A stretch of DNA of 64,000 nucleotides from NCBI RefSeq assembly GCF_017876315.1, contig NZ_JAGINU010000001.1, positions 6,386,001-6,450,000 of the forward strand. The letters run 5' to 3'. How positions within the stretch are numbered: the first letter of the stretch is position 1; each line of letters starts with the position of its first letter. The stretch comes from Pseudonocardia parietis. GTDB taxonomy: Bacteria > Actinomycetota > Actinomycetes > Mycobacteriales > Pseudonocardiaceae. The translations under genes were made by a program, and so were the position numbers. Below are positions 8,073-16,786 of this stretch, one piece after another. The notes under the pieces were generated by a model that was given only the letters and a program-made list of their open reading frames with translations, searched no databases and had not been told where the DNA came from.

Positions 8073-8750
8073 ATCCACTATCTACACGGGGTCTCGCCGT
8101 GAGGTAGACGGCTCTTTCGGCTGGCTCGTAGCGAACGGCCAGATCTAGGGCCTTGTAGAGTCGTGCCAGGCTGGCGGGCTTGCCGTCGGCCAGCGTCGCG
8201 CCGATGTCGCCGAGTGAGTCGATCATCGCGTACACCTCGGCCCGGTCGAGGACACCGCCGGACGCGCCACGCTCGATCTCGGCCTGTGCGGCAGCGCGGT
8301 CCGCCTGTGCCTGGTTGACGGCCTCGACAAGGGCCAACGGGTCGATCCCGGCTTCGATCGCCTCGCGGTGGCGCCGCAACCGCTGCTCGGCGTCCGCGCG
8401 ACGGGCCTTCGCCACCTCTGCGCCACCGGCCGACGTGGTGGCCCGCTGGTCCCCAACCAAGGTCGACACAGTCTCGTCCACGTTGTGCGGGGCGAACAGG
8501 TGACCGATCCATTCGTTGATCACTTGCGTGACGTGGTCCTCACGCAGGTTGACCGTGCGCGGATGGTCGGCCACAGCCGCAGATCCTGGAGCCATCGTTC
8601 TCGTGGCACAGCGGTAGTAGGCGCCCTTGCGGATCGTCGCACCCTGCATCCGCCGCGAGCACACCCCGCACCGCACCAGCCCGCGCAACACGTATGTCCT
8701 CGCAGTCGACCGCCCACCTCGCTCGACGGTGCGTGCAGTCGCCCCCTCTC
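8053..8750 (-). pseudogene. Serine recombinase/integrase, C-terminal remnant
   Basis: Only the C-terminal ~230 residues remain. They show the zinc-ribbon of large serine recombinases (YVLRGLVRCGVCSRRMQG ... YYRC). A long coiled-coil rich in Ala, Arg and Glu follows, then a short end (SGCVRGGT) whose codons and stop lie in the 3' end of tRNA-Leu. The catalytic N-terminal domain is absent: the frame is cut at 8751 by the left end of an IS3 element. It was probably the integrase of an element inserted at this tRNA. Confidence 0.75.
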
Positions 8751-8804
8751 TGTCAAGCTGATCATGGGCAGATGATCTACTCGAAACTGTTGGTTTGAGG
8801 GCGT

Positions 8805-9230
8805 GTGAAGGAGATCGTGTCCCTCGTGACTGAACGACCTGAGGGAGAGCCGGACCCGGAGGTGCGGGCGTACCGGCCGCCGCAGCGCTATAGCGCGGCG
8901 TACAAGCAGCGGGTCTTGGCCGAGTACGAGCAGCTCGACAAGGAGGGCAAGGGTGCTCTGCTGCGCCGGGAGGGTCTGTACACCCAGTTGATCTCGGTGT
9001 GGCGCAAGCAGCGTGACACGGGCGCGGCGGAGGCGTTGCAGCGTCCGGTCGGGCGGCCGAAGGCCGACCCGCGCGATCGGGAGCTCGCGCGGCTGCGGGC
9101 TGAGAAGGACAAGCTCGAGACGGACCTAGCCACGGCTCGGTCGGTGATCGAGGTGCAGGGAAAGCTCTCCGCGCTGCTGGATCAGCTCGCCACCAGCAGC
9201 CCCGAGCGGGACGGCGGCGAGCCGCGGTGA
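8805..9230 (+). CDS. IS3-family transposase OrfA (helix-turn-helix)
   Basis: The protein has 141 residues and begins at a GTG (8805, MKEIVSLVTERPEG). RYSAAYKQRVLAEYEQL and the following ~40 residues form the helix-turn-helix that binds the IS ends. A leucine-rich coiled coil (RELARLRAEKDKLETDLATA) lies near residues 85-110. The stop overlaps the orfB start as GTGA (9227-9230), so the second frame can be reached by coupled translation. Confidence 0.85.
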   Translation: MKEIVSLVTERPEGEPDPEVRAYRPPQRYSAAYKQRVLAEYEQLDKEGKGALLRREGLYTQLISVWRKQRDTGAAEALQRPVGRPKADPRDRELARLRAEKDKLETDLATARSVIEVQGKLSALLDQLATSSPERDGGEPR

Positions 9231-10349
9231 CCACCCTTCCCGACGCTGAGCCCTCGACCGACACCGAGCCCGGTGCCACGGGCGAAGACGCCGGTGTGCA
9301 CGTGTTCGCCCGGGCGCAGCGGGCGGCGTGTGAGCAGCTGAGCGAGCTGATCGGGCGCGCGGGGGCCTGCCGGGCGACGGGGGTGCCGCGGTCGAGCTAC
9401 TACCACCAGCACCGGATCAGCCCGGCCGGCCCCGCCGCGGCCGGCGCCCAAGCCGCACCGCGAGCGGATTCAGCCGCGGGCGCTCTCGCCGGAGGAACGA
9501 GTACGGGTGCGCGAGCTGCTCAACAGCGAGGCCTACGTCGACGAGGCGCCGGCCACGGTGTATGCGAAGCTGCTCGACGACGGCGAGTACTACTGCTCGA
9601 TCTCGACGATGTATCGCATCCTTCGTGAGCACGGCGAGGTCCGCGAGCGTCGCCGCCAGGCCACCCACCCGCCCCGGGTGAAACCCGAGCTCGTGGCCAC
9701 CGGCCCGAACCGGGTCTGGACGTGGGACATCACGAAACTGGCTGGTCCGGCCCGGGGTGTCTGGTTCTGCCTGTACGTGCTCATCGACATCTACAGCCGC
9801 TACACCCCCGGTTGGATGGTCGCGGCCACCGAGGACGCCGACCTGGCGCACCGGTTCTTGGACGCCACGATCGGTAACCACGACATCGACCCGGACACGT
9901 TGACCGTGCACGCCGATCGCGGCGGCCCGATGAAGAGCAAGAGCGTCGCCGAACTGCTGTCGGACCTGCAGGTCAGCCGGTCGCACTCGCGGCCGAAGAC
10001 CTCCAACGACAACCCCTACAGCGAGTCCCAGTTCAAGACGCTGAAGTACCGGCCGGCCTTCCCCGAGCGGTTCGACTCGATCGAGCACGCGCGCGAATTC
10101 TGCGGCGAGTTCTTCACCTGGTACAACCATGATCATCGCCACTCCGGCGTCGGGCTGCACACCCCGGCATCGGTCCACTTCGGAACCGCGCCGCAGATCC
10201 GCCGCCACCGCGGCACGGTCCTCGCCGACGCCCACGCCGCGCACCCGGAGCGGTTCGTCCACGGCACCCCGCAGCCCCCGAAGCTGCCCGGCACGGTCTG
10301 GATCAACCCACCCACCGAGAAGGAGGCGACGCCCGGCCCGACCAACTAA
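9227..10349 (+). pseudogene. IS3-family transposase OrfB, frameshifted
   Basis: The N-terminal part (AACEQLSELIGRAGACRATG, then SSYYHQHR) reads in one frame from 9227. From about 9430 the homologous sequence continues in the next frame (RPAPKPHRERIQPRALSPEE, then ELLNSEAYVDEAPATVYAKL). The rve integrase core follows with TWDITKL (Asp), HADRGGPM (Asp) and PYSESQFKTLK (Glu), so the DDE triad is intact. A small indel in the GC-rich run at 9419-9440 breaks the gene. A sequencing error there cannot be excluded. Confidence 0.75.
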
Positions 10350-10382
10350 TCCAGCGAAGAACTTGCCCAAACGATCTTGACA

Positions 10383-10566
10383 GGTACCGGTCGGCGGACT
10401 GCTGTCCTGCGGTGGGCTCATCACCCTCGCAGTAGCGAGCGCAGCCCAGCAGCTCGGGCTGATCACTCAGTCAATGCAGGTCGTGTTCGTGGCAACCGCG
10501 ATCATCACGACCATGGCCACTGGCCCGCTGCTGAACCGCTTTCTCGGCCATCCATCGGCGGACTGA
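10383..10566 (+). pseudogene. Cation/proton antiporter, C-terminal remnant
   Basis: In the frame beginning at 10384 the DNA encodes about 60 residues ending in TAIITTMATGPLLNRFLG and a stop at 10564-10566. This hydrophobic helix followed by TGPLL resembles the last membrane segment of CPA2-type Na+(K+)/H+ antiporters. The rest of the gene is missing at the right end of IS3-a. It is too short to work. Confidence 0.55.
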
Positions 10567-10577
10567 GCCTGGGTCCT

Positions 10578-10685
10578 ACCGGGCTGGAGCCAGATCGGTG
10601 TCGAGGCCAGCGACCCGTCCCGCCGGTAAGTCCGCAACGCGAAGAAGCGATCTCCATGTGGGTCGTCGCGGAACTGAACGCTCAT
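10578..10685 (-). pseudogene. PPOX-class flavin/F420 oxidoreductase, N-terminal remnant
   Basis: An ATG at 10685 opens a frame whose first ~36 residues (FFALRTYRRDGSLASTPIWL) match the start of pyridoxamine-phosphate-oxidase-like actinobacterial proteins. Similarity then stops, and the frame runs antisense into the antiporter remnant. The missing body of the gene points to a second deletion junction near 10570. The remaining bases to 10757 hold nothing I recognise. Confidence 0.45.
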
Positions 10686-10757
10686 CGACCCAGTATCCGA
10701 CTACAGGATTGATCGGCGCCATAGCCGTCGCCATAGGCCGTGTCGTCCTGGAATCAA

Positions 10758-11969
10758 CTACGCCGTGCCACCAGCGGCCGGTGCGCGGCGGCGCGGGCTC
10801 TCGGCAAGGGCGGTGAGCAGCTCGTCGATGGCTGTCAGGCTGTGTGCGCTGACGATGGCGTCACAGTGTGGCCAGGCCGCGGCCATGCCGCCGACCAGTG
10901 GTCGGTAGCCGGTGTGTCGGGTGCGTGGGTTGGCCCACACGATGCGGTGCGCCAGCCGGGACAGCCGGGCCATCTGCCGGCCCAGGTGCTCCGGGTCGCC
11001 GGTCTCCCAGCCGTCCGAGACGATCAGGACGACGGCGCCGCGGGCCATCCCGCGCGCGCCGTGGTCGTCGAGGAAGCGGGCCAGCGCTGCGCCGATCCGG
11101 GTGCCGCCGGACCAGTCCGGCGGTAGCGCTGCCGCCCGGTCCAGCGCGGCCGGTGCGTCGCGGGCCAGCGCGCGGGTCAGTCGGGTGAGCCGGGTCGCGA
11201 ACGTGAAGACCTCCGCGCCGGACCCGGCACGGGCGCACCAGAGAAGTTGGAGGAGCGCGCGGGCCCACGGCTCCATCGACCCGGAGATGTCGCAGAGCAC
11301 CACGAGCCGCCGCGGCCGGGCGCGCCTGCGGCGCCGGACGATGGCGACCGGGTCGCCGCCGGTGCGCCGGGCTGCCCGCAGGCTCGCCCGCAGGTCCACC
11401 CTGTTACCGTTCGGGGCGCGCCGGGTACGGCGGGTCCGCCGGGGCGGCGTGGTCAGCCGGAACCGGCGCATCGCATCGGTGAGCGCGCGCAGCTCGACGC
11501 GGGTGAGCTCGTCGAAGGCCCGCCCGCCCAGGCGGTCCACTGCCGACGCGACGGTGGCCGTCGGTGTCTCCGGCGGCTCGGCGTCCGGTCCGTCCGGGGG
11601 CCGCGGCGCGGCCAGAGGCGAGCCTCCGGCCGCCTCGCCGGACCGGTCGTTCGCTGGCGGGCGCCCCGACTCGGACGGTCCGGTGGCCGCGATGTCCGGC
11701 GCGGTGGGGTCGCCACGGGGGCCGGACGGGTCGGCCAGACCGCCGAACACGGTATCGAGAACCCGGTCGAGCATAGGGATCTGCGCCGGGTCGGACACCA
11801 GGGTGGCCAGCGCGCAGTGCCGGAGCCGGGCCGTCGTTCGCGGGTCGACCGCGACGACCGCGTGGGCGAACCGCTCCGTGCGCTCCGGCCCGACCGGCAG
11901 CCCGGCCTCGTGGCAGGCCGCCCCGAACCGGGCCAGCAGCTCCGGCAGGTCGGCCGCCGGCTCAGCCAC
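10758..11969 (-). CDS. coxE: VWA-domain protein CoxE (CO dehydrogenase maturation), operon A
   Basis: The protein has 403 residues, starting at an ATG (11969) that overlaps the end of coxD by 8 bases. The C-terminal half is a von Willebrand A / CoxE domain with an intact MIDAS motif (LVVLCDISGSMEPWA near residue 230) and later metal contacts (WSGGTRIG, LIVSDGWETGD). The N-terminal part is helical, then comes a Pro/Ala-rich linker (~100-160). CoxE works with the MoxR-type ATPase CoxD to assemble the copper-sulfur part of the CO dehydrogenase cofactor in studied bacteria. Gene pairing and order support that role. It is the last gene of operon A. Confidence 0.9.
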   Translation of the reverse strand: MAEPAADLPELLARFGAACHEAGLPVGPERTERFAHAVVAVDPRTTARLRHCALATLVSDPAQIPMLDRVLDTVFGGLADPSGPRGDPTAPDIAATGPSESGRPPANDRSGEAAGGSPLAAPRPPDGPDAEPPETPTATVASAVDRLGGRAFDELTRVELRALTDAMRRFRLTTPPRRTRRTRRAPNGNRVDLRASLRAARRTGGDPVAIVRRRRRARPRRLVVLCDISGSMEPWARALLQLLWCARAGSGAEVFTFATRLTRLTRALARDAPAALDRAAALPPDWSGGTRIGAALARFLDDHGARGMARGAVVLIVSDGWETGDPEHLGRQMARLSRLAHRIVWANPRTRHTGYRPLVGGMAAAWPHCDAIVSAHSLTAIDELLTALAESPRRRAPAAGGTA

Positions 11970-12876
11970 CGCCGACCATCTCGGCCAGTCCCACCGTCCG
12001 GGCCGTCGTGAGGTCCTCGTCGTACTTGAGGACCGTGCCCAGCGTCCGTTCCGCGGCGGCGACGTCTAGGTCGACGACACCGAGCACGTGCAGTGCCGTC
12101 GTCCAGCTGATCGCCTCCGCGACGCCGGGCGCCTTGAGTAGGTCCAGCCCACGCAGCCGGGACACGGCCCCGGCGACCCGCTCGGCCAGCCAGCCCGCCG
12201 ACTCCGGCACCCGGCGCCGGACGATCTCGGCGACCCGGTCCGGGCCGGGGTAGCTGATCCAATGGTAGAGGCAGCGCCGCTTGAGCGCGTCGTGCAGGTC
12301 GCGGGTCCGGTTCGAGGTCAGGACGGTCACCGGGGGTATCCGCGCCCGACGGGTGCCCAGCTCCGGGATCGTCACCGTGGACTCGGCGAGCATCTCGAAC
12401 AGGAATGCCTCGAACTCGTCGTCCGCGCGGTCGATCTCGTCGATCAGCAGCACCGCCGGTCGCGGCCCGGGGTGGTCGATCGCGGCCAGCAATGGGCGGG
12501 CCAGTAGGTGGTCGGGGGTGAACAGGTCGTCGTCGCGCAGGTCGTCGCCGCGGGACTCGGCCAGCCGGATCGAGAGCAGCTGGCGTGGGTAGTTCCACTC
12601 GTAGAGCGCCTCCGAGGCGGTGATGCCCTCGTAGCACTGCAACCGCAGCAGCGGGGTGTCCAGCAGTTCGGCAAGCGCCGTGGCGGCCCGGGTCTTGCCG
12701 ACGCCCGGCTCGCCCTCGAGCAGCAGCGGCTGGCCCATCCGGACGGCCAGGAACATTGCCGTGGCTAGCGCGTCGTCGGTCAGGTAGCCGACGCCAGCCA
12801 TGGCCTCGCGCAGCCCGTCGACATCGGTGGCGGGCAGGTCGGCGCCGTCCCCAGCCCCGGCGGTCGGCCGGCTCAC
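11962..12876 (-). CDS. coxD: MoxR-family AAA+ ATPase CoxD, operon A
   Basis: The protein has 304 residues. The start is a GTG at 12876 overlapping the XdhC/YHS stop as GTGA. Walker A GEPGVGKT (residues ~50-57), Walker B VLLIDEIDRADDEFEAF, sensor 1 LTSNRTRDLHDALKRRC and the C-terminal lid place it in the MoxR group. In the CO dehydrogenase system CoxD is a chaperone-like ATPase needed to convert the immature Mo centre into the Mo-S-Cu cluster. It is a close paralogue of the second CoxD at 26029-26946, with shared YEGI and RRCLYHW blocks. Confidence 0.92.
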   Translation of the reverse strand: MSRPTAGAGDGADLPATDVDGLREAMAGVGYLTDDALATAMFLAVRMGQPLLLEGEPGVGKTRAATALAELLDTPLLRLQCYEGITASEALYEWNYPRQLLSIRLAESRGDDLRDDDLFTPDHLLARPLLAAIDHPGPRPAVLLIDEIDRADDEFEAFLFEMLAESTVTIPELGTRRARIPPVTVLTSNRTRDLHDALKRRCLYHWISYPGPDRVAEIVRRRVPESAGWLAERVAGAVSRLRGLDLLKAPGVAEAISWTTALHVLGVVDLDVAAAERTLGTVLKYDEDLTTARTVGLAEMVGGG

Positions 12877-13850
12877 CCCGTATACCTGCCCGGCTCGTCG
12901 AGGAACGCCTGCCGGCACCCGGATCCGCAGAACCAGTGCGTCGTGCCTGCGTGCTGTGCGGACAGGCTGGAGGGCACGGTCGCGACCGACATCCCGCACA
13001 CCGGGTCGGTCGCCACGCTGCCGTCCGGATCGATGGTGTCGCGCTGGTCGGTGTCGGGCTCCGAACCGGTGGGCGTGGCCGGCTCCGGCACCACGGACCC
13101 GGGGGACGCGGGACGCGCGCCGACCCGTGCGGCGATCATCTCCGCGAACACCGACAGCGCGATCTCCGATGGCGAGCGGGAGCCGATGTCCAGCCCCGCA
13201 GGACTCGACACCCGCGCCACCTGCTCGTCCGGCACGCCCAGCGCGGCGAGCTCGTCCCGTACACCTGCCGCCCGCCGACGGCTGGCCACCAGCGCGACGT
13301 AGGGCACCTCGGCGGTCAGCGCGGCACGCAGCGCGGGAGCCTCGTCCCGGCCGTGCGAGGCCACGACCACCGCAGCGGTGTCCGGAGCGATCGTCTCGGT
13401 GGGGGACTGTCCGTTCTGGACGTCGTAGTCCAGGGCGGCACCGATCCGCACCAGCGCGCGGGCGACCGGTGCCTCGCCGAACACCGCGACCAGTGTGGGC
13501 GGGACCATCGCCTCCAGGAAAATCTCCAGCGTCCCGCCGGACAGGCACGGGTTGCCCACGGTCCGCAGGCCCTCCACCTTCTCGGCGCCCTCGTCGGCGT
13601 CCGGGGTGATCCGGAGCAGGCCCGACTCGCCGGCCCGCAGCAGGCGCAGGCTCTCCAGCCGGACGGTCGACTCTGCGCACGACCCGCCGACGAAGCCGTC
13701 GATCGTGCCGTCCTGGAGCACGAGAGCGCAGTCGCCGGGTTTGGCGCTGGTCGGCCGCTCGGCCCGGACGACGGTGGCGAGCACGAACGGCGTGCGGCCG
13801 GCGCGCAGGTCGCCGACGCGGGTGATCAGGGTGGCGTCCACGCCGATCAC
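12873..13850 (-). CDS. XdhC/CoxF-like maturation protein fused to a C-terminal YHS metal-binding domain
   Basis: The protein has 325 residues; the GTG at 13850 overlaps the coxL stop as GTGA. Residues ~1-110 are the XdhC/CoxI domain (TVVRAERPTSAKPGDCALV, GGSCAES), and ~110-240 the XdhC Rossmann domain ending SSPAGLDIGSRSPSEIALSV. After a Pro/Asp-rich linker, residues ~280-325 form a YHS domain with DPVCGM and WFCGSGC, four likely metal- or thiol-binding positions. XdhC proteins insert the sulfido ligand and hand Mo-cofactor to hydroxylases. YHS modules often bind copper or other soft metals. The fusion sits where coxF would be in operon A, so a role in building the Mo-S-Cu cluster is a reasonable inference, not shown. 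Confidence 0.88.
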   Translation of the reverse strand: MIGVDATLITRVGDLRAGRTPFVLATVVRAERPTSAKPGDCALVLQDGTIDGFVGGSCAESTVRLESLRLLRAGESGLLRITPDADEGAEKVEGLRTVGNPCLSGGTLEIFLEAMVPPTLVAVFGEAPVARALVRIGAALDYDVQNGQSPTETIAPDTAAVVVASHGRDEAPALRAALTAEVPYVALVASRRRAAGVRDELAALGVPDEQVARVSSPAGLDIGSRSPSEIALSVFAEMIAARVGARPASPGSVVPEPATPTGSEPDTDQRDTIDPDGSVATDPVCGMSVATVPSSLSAQHAGTTHWFCGSGCRQAFLDEPGRYTG

Positions 13851-16273
13851 CGGATGGCCAGGTCGGGGCGGATCGGCCGCCCCTGGACGGCGCGCCAGAC
13901 GTGTGCCGGCGTGAGCGGCATGTCCGCGTGTCGGACGCCGATCGCGTCCAGCACGGCGTTGACGACGGCGGCGGGGGAACCGACCGTGGCCGACTCCCCG
14001 ACGCCCTTGGCCCCGATCGGATGATGCGGAGAGGGTGTCACGGTTTCTCCAAGTTCCCAGGCCGGGCAGTCCATCGACGTCGGCAGCAGGTAGTCCATGA
14101 ACGACGCTCCGAGGTGGTTGCCGTCCTCGTCGAAGGCGACCAGCTCCATCAAGGCCATCCCGATCCCGTCGGCGAGCCCCCCGTGCACCTGGCCCTCGAC
14201 GATCATCGGGTTGATCCGGACGCCGCAGTCGTCGACGGCGACGAACCGGCGGACCTCGACCTGCCCGGTACCCGGGTCGACGTCGACGACACAGATGTAG
14301 GCCCCGCAGGGGTAGGTCAGGTTGGGCGGGTTGTACACGTGCGAGGCGTCCAGATGACCCTCGACGCCCTCGGGCAGCTCGAGGTCGGAGTGCGCGGCCG
14401 CGGCGATCTCGCGGATCGACGCGCCGGCCGCCGGGTCGCCGCGCACCTGCCAGCGGCCCGCGGTCCACTCGAGGTCGTCCGGATCCACCTCGAGCATCGC
14501 CCCGGCGACCAGCCGGGCCCGCTCGCGGACCTTCCGCGAGGCGAGCACCGCCGCGGCCCCGGACACCGGGGTCGACCGGGATCCGTAGGTACCCAGGCCG
14601 AACGGGGTCCGATCGGTATCGCCCTGGACGACCTCGACCTCGTCCGGCGTGAGCCCGAGCTCCTCGGCAACCATCTGCGCGAACGTGGTCTCGTGGCCCT
14701 GCCCCTGACTCATGCACGAGACCGCGAGCACGGCCCCACCGCTCGGGTGCACCCGCAGCTCGGCGCCGTCGGCCATGCCGAGGCCCATGATGTCCATCAG
14801 GCGCCGGGGACCGGCGCCGACCGCCTCGGTGAAGAAGCTCAGACCCACGCCCACCAGACGCCCGCGACCGGTCCGGGTGTACTCCTCCCGCGCCCGCGCC
14901 TGTTCGGCACGTAGTTGCTGGTACCCGGCCATCTCCAGGGCGACCCGCAGGGTCTGCGGGTAGTTGCCGGAGTCGTACTCCCAGCCGGTGGGGGTGGGGT
15001 GCGGGAACTGTTCGGGACGCAGCAGGTTCGCCATCCGCAGCTCGGCCGGGTCCAGACCCAGGTCGTGGGCCAGCACGTCGACCATGCGCTCGACGAGATA
15101 CGACGCTTCGGTGATCCGGAACGAGCAGGCGTAGGCGACCCCACCGGGCGCCTTGTTCGTGTAGACACCGGTGACCCGGCAGTGCGCGGCCTGCAGGTCG
15201 TAGGAGCCGGTGAACACGCCGAAGAAGCCGGCCGGGAACTTGGCGGGCTGGGACGTGCCGTTGAAGGCCCCGTGGTCGGCGAGGACCCGGACCCGCAGGC
15301 CCACGATCCGGCCGTCCCGGGTGGCAGCGATCTCGCCGTGCATGTGGAAGTCCCGGGCGAACGACGTCGCCATCAGGTTCTCGGACCGGTCCTCGACCCA
15401 CTTCACCGGCAGGCCGGTGACCATCGACCCGACGATCGCGCACAAGTAGCCGGGGTAGATCCCGACCTTGTTCCCGAAGCCGCCGCCGATGTCCGGGGCC
15501 ACCACCCGCACCCGGTGCTCGGGGATGCCGGTCAGCCGGGAGTAGAGCACCCGGTGGGTGTGCGGGGCCTGGGTGGTGGCGTGCACGGTCAGCCGGCCGC
15601 TGACGGGGTCGACGTCGGCGAGGATTCCGCAGGTCTCCAGCGGAGCCGGGTGCACGCGCGGGTAGACCAGGTCGCACGCGGACACGTGGTCGGCCGCCGC
15701 GAACACCGCCTCAGTGGCGTCCGGATCGCCGCTCTCCCAGTCGAACACGTGGTTGTCCGTGCGGCCCTCGATCTCGTCCCGGACCAGGGGCGCGTCCGGG
15801 TCGAGGGCGCTGCGGGCGTCGACCACGGGCGTCAGCGGCTCGTAGTCCACATCGATCAGGGCCAGCGCGTCCCGGGCGGAGTAGTGGTCCTCCGCGACGA
15901 CGAAGGCGATCTCCTGTCCCTGGTAGCGGACCTTGTCCGTGGCCAGGACCGCGGCCACGTCGTGGGACGCCGTGGCCATCCACGCCATCCCGCGCGCCTC
16001 CAGGTCGGCGCCGGTCAGCACGGCGTGCACCTTGGGGTGTGACAGCGCGGCGCTGGTGTCCACCTCGAGGATCCGGGCGTGCGCGTACGGGCTGCGCAGG
16101 ATCGCGCCGTGCAGCATCCCGGGCGCCGAGATGTCGTCGATGAACCGTCCCCGGCCGCGGACGAACCGCGCGTCCTCCTTGCGCGGGAGCCGTCCGTACG
16201 CCGTCGGTGCCGGTGCCGTGGGGACGACCACCGGGGTCGGTAGGGGCCGCGGAGCCACTGGCCGGGCCGTCAC
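13847..16273 (-). CDS. coxL: Form I aerobic CO dehydrogenase large subunit, operon A
   Basis: The protein has 808 residues. It is the Mo-cofactor subunit that oxidises CO with water to CO2. The form I active-site loop is AYACSFR, with the copper-binding Cys at residue 383 (codon 15125-15127). The late GAKGVGESATVG supplies the catalytic Glu. Mo-pterin contacts include PDIGGGFGNKV and SQGQGHETTFAQM. The loop is not the AYRGAGR of form II enzymes. A Pro/Ala-rich 25-residue N-terminal extension precedes the usual RLPRKEDARFVRGRGRF. The start at 16273 overlaps the coxS stop by 4 bases. It differs clearly from the second CoxL (19602-21986), so the two are old paralogues or one was acquired. Confidence 0.93.
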   Translation of the reverse strand: MTARPVAPRPLPTPVVVPTAPAPTAYGRLPRKEDARFVRGRGRFIDDISAPGMLHGAILRSPYAHARILEVDTSAALSHPKVHAVLTGADLEARGMAWMATASHDVAAVLATDKVRYQGQEIAFVVAEDHYSARDALALIDVDYEPLTPVVDARSALDPDAPLVRDEIEGRTDNHVFDWESGDPDATEAVFAAADHVSACDLVYPRVHPAPLETCGILADVDPVSGRLTVHATTQAPHTHRVLYSRLTGIPEHRVRVVAPDIGGGFGNKVGIYPGYLCAIVGSMVTGLPVKWVEDRSENLMATSFARDFHMHGEIAATRDGRIVGLRVRVLADHGAFNGTSQPAKFPAGFFGVFTGSYDLQAAHCRVTGVYTNKAPGGVAYACSFRITEASYLVERMVDVLAHDLGLDPAELRMANLLRPEQFPHPTPTGWEYDSGNYPQTLRVALEMAGYQQLRAEQARAREEYTRTGRGRLVGVGLSFFTEAVGAGPRRLMDIMGLGMADGAELRVHPSGGAVLAVSCMSQGQGHETTFAQMVAEELGLTPDEVEVVQGDTDRTPFGLGTYGSRSTPVSGAAAVLASRKVRERARLVAGAMLEVDPDDLEWTAGRWQVRGDPAAGASIREIAAAAHSDLELPEGVEGHLDASHVYNPPNLTYPCGAYICVVDVDPGTGQVEVRRFVAVDDCGVRINPMIVEGQVHGGLADGIGMALMELVAFDEDGNHLGASFMDYLLPTSMDCPAWELGETVTPSPHHPIGAKGVGESATVGSPAAVVNAVLDAIGVRHADMPLTPAHVWRAVQGRPIRPDLAIR

Positions 16274-16785
16274 AGCGGGACCTGCACGATCCCGGGCTCC
16301 TGGCCTCGCTCGGGGAATCGGCCCGCCTCGGCCTCAGCCGCGTGCAGGACCGAGCGGACGATGTTCTCGTACCCGGTGCACCGGCAGGTCTGACCGACGA
16401 TCGCCTCACGTACGTCGGCCTCGGTGGGGCTTGGGTTGTGGTCGAGCAGCCAGCGTGCGGTCATCAGCATCCCTGGCGTGCAGAACCCGCACTGCAACCC
16501 GTGACATGCGATGAACGAGCGCTGCACCTGGTCGAGGCCGGACCGCGACTCGAGTGACTCGATGGTGCGGACCCGGTGCCCCTCGGCCATCACCGCGAGC
16601 ACCGTGCAGGCCTTGACCGGCTGCTCGTCGAGCCACACCGCGCACGCCCCGCAGTTGGACGTGTCGCACCCCCAGTGGGTGCCGGTCAGGCCCAGGTCGT
16701 CGCGCAGCAGGTGGACCAGCAGCAGCCGCGGTTCGACGTCGCGCACGTACTCGGTCCCGTTGACGCTCACCCTGATCTGCACCAC
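16270..16785 (-). CDS. coxS: CO dehydrogenase small [2Fe-2S] subunit, operon A
   Basis: The protein has 171 residues. The start chosen is GTG at 16785, five bases after a GGGGGT ribosome site; the next codon, GTG 16782, is equally possible. The plant-type ferredoxin ligands are in GCDTSNCGACAVWL with C following in VKAC. The second all-helical cluster domain has CGFCTPGML and CRCTGYENI. It passes electrons from the Mo site to FAD. Order coxM-coxS-coxL with 1- to 4-base junctions shows a single transcript. Confidence 0.93.
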   Translation of the reverse strand: MVQIRVSVNGTEYVRDVEPRLLLVHLLRDDLGLTGTHWGCDTSNCGACAVWLDEQPVKACTVLAVMAEGHRVRTIESLESRSGLDQVQRSFIACHGLQCGFCTPGMLMTARWLLDHNPSPTEADVREAIVGQTCRCTGYENIVRSVLHAAEAEAGRFPERGQEPGIVQVPL

Positions 16786-16786
16786 G

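Larger units (their letters stand above)
8751..10382 (+). mobile_element. IS3-family insertion sequence (IS3-a)
   Basis: The left end TGTCAAGCTGATCATGGGC (8751-8769) and the inverted right end TGTCAAGATCGTTTGGGC (10365-10382 read backwards) are imperfect terminal repeats, giving a 1632-base element. It carries orfA and a frameshifted orfB. Flanking bases (CTC left, GGT right) are not a target duplication. Its left side cuts a recombinase gene and its right side cuts a cation antiporter gene, so neighbouring DNA was deleted or recombined after insertion. Confidence 0.85.

Noticed and set aside
8053..9279. A 408-codon minus-strand frame covering the recombinase and IS3 orfA
   Set aside because: Only the part below 8751 resembles a recombinase; above it the frame is the complement of the IS3-a sequence.
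13847..16273. CoxL of operon A as xanthine dehydrogenase or form II hydroxylase
   Set aside because: The loop AYACSFR with copper-site Cys matches form I, and CoxD, CoxE, CoxM and CoxS accompany it.
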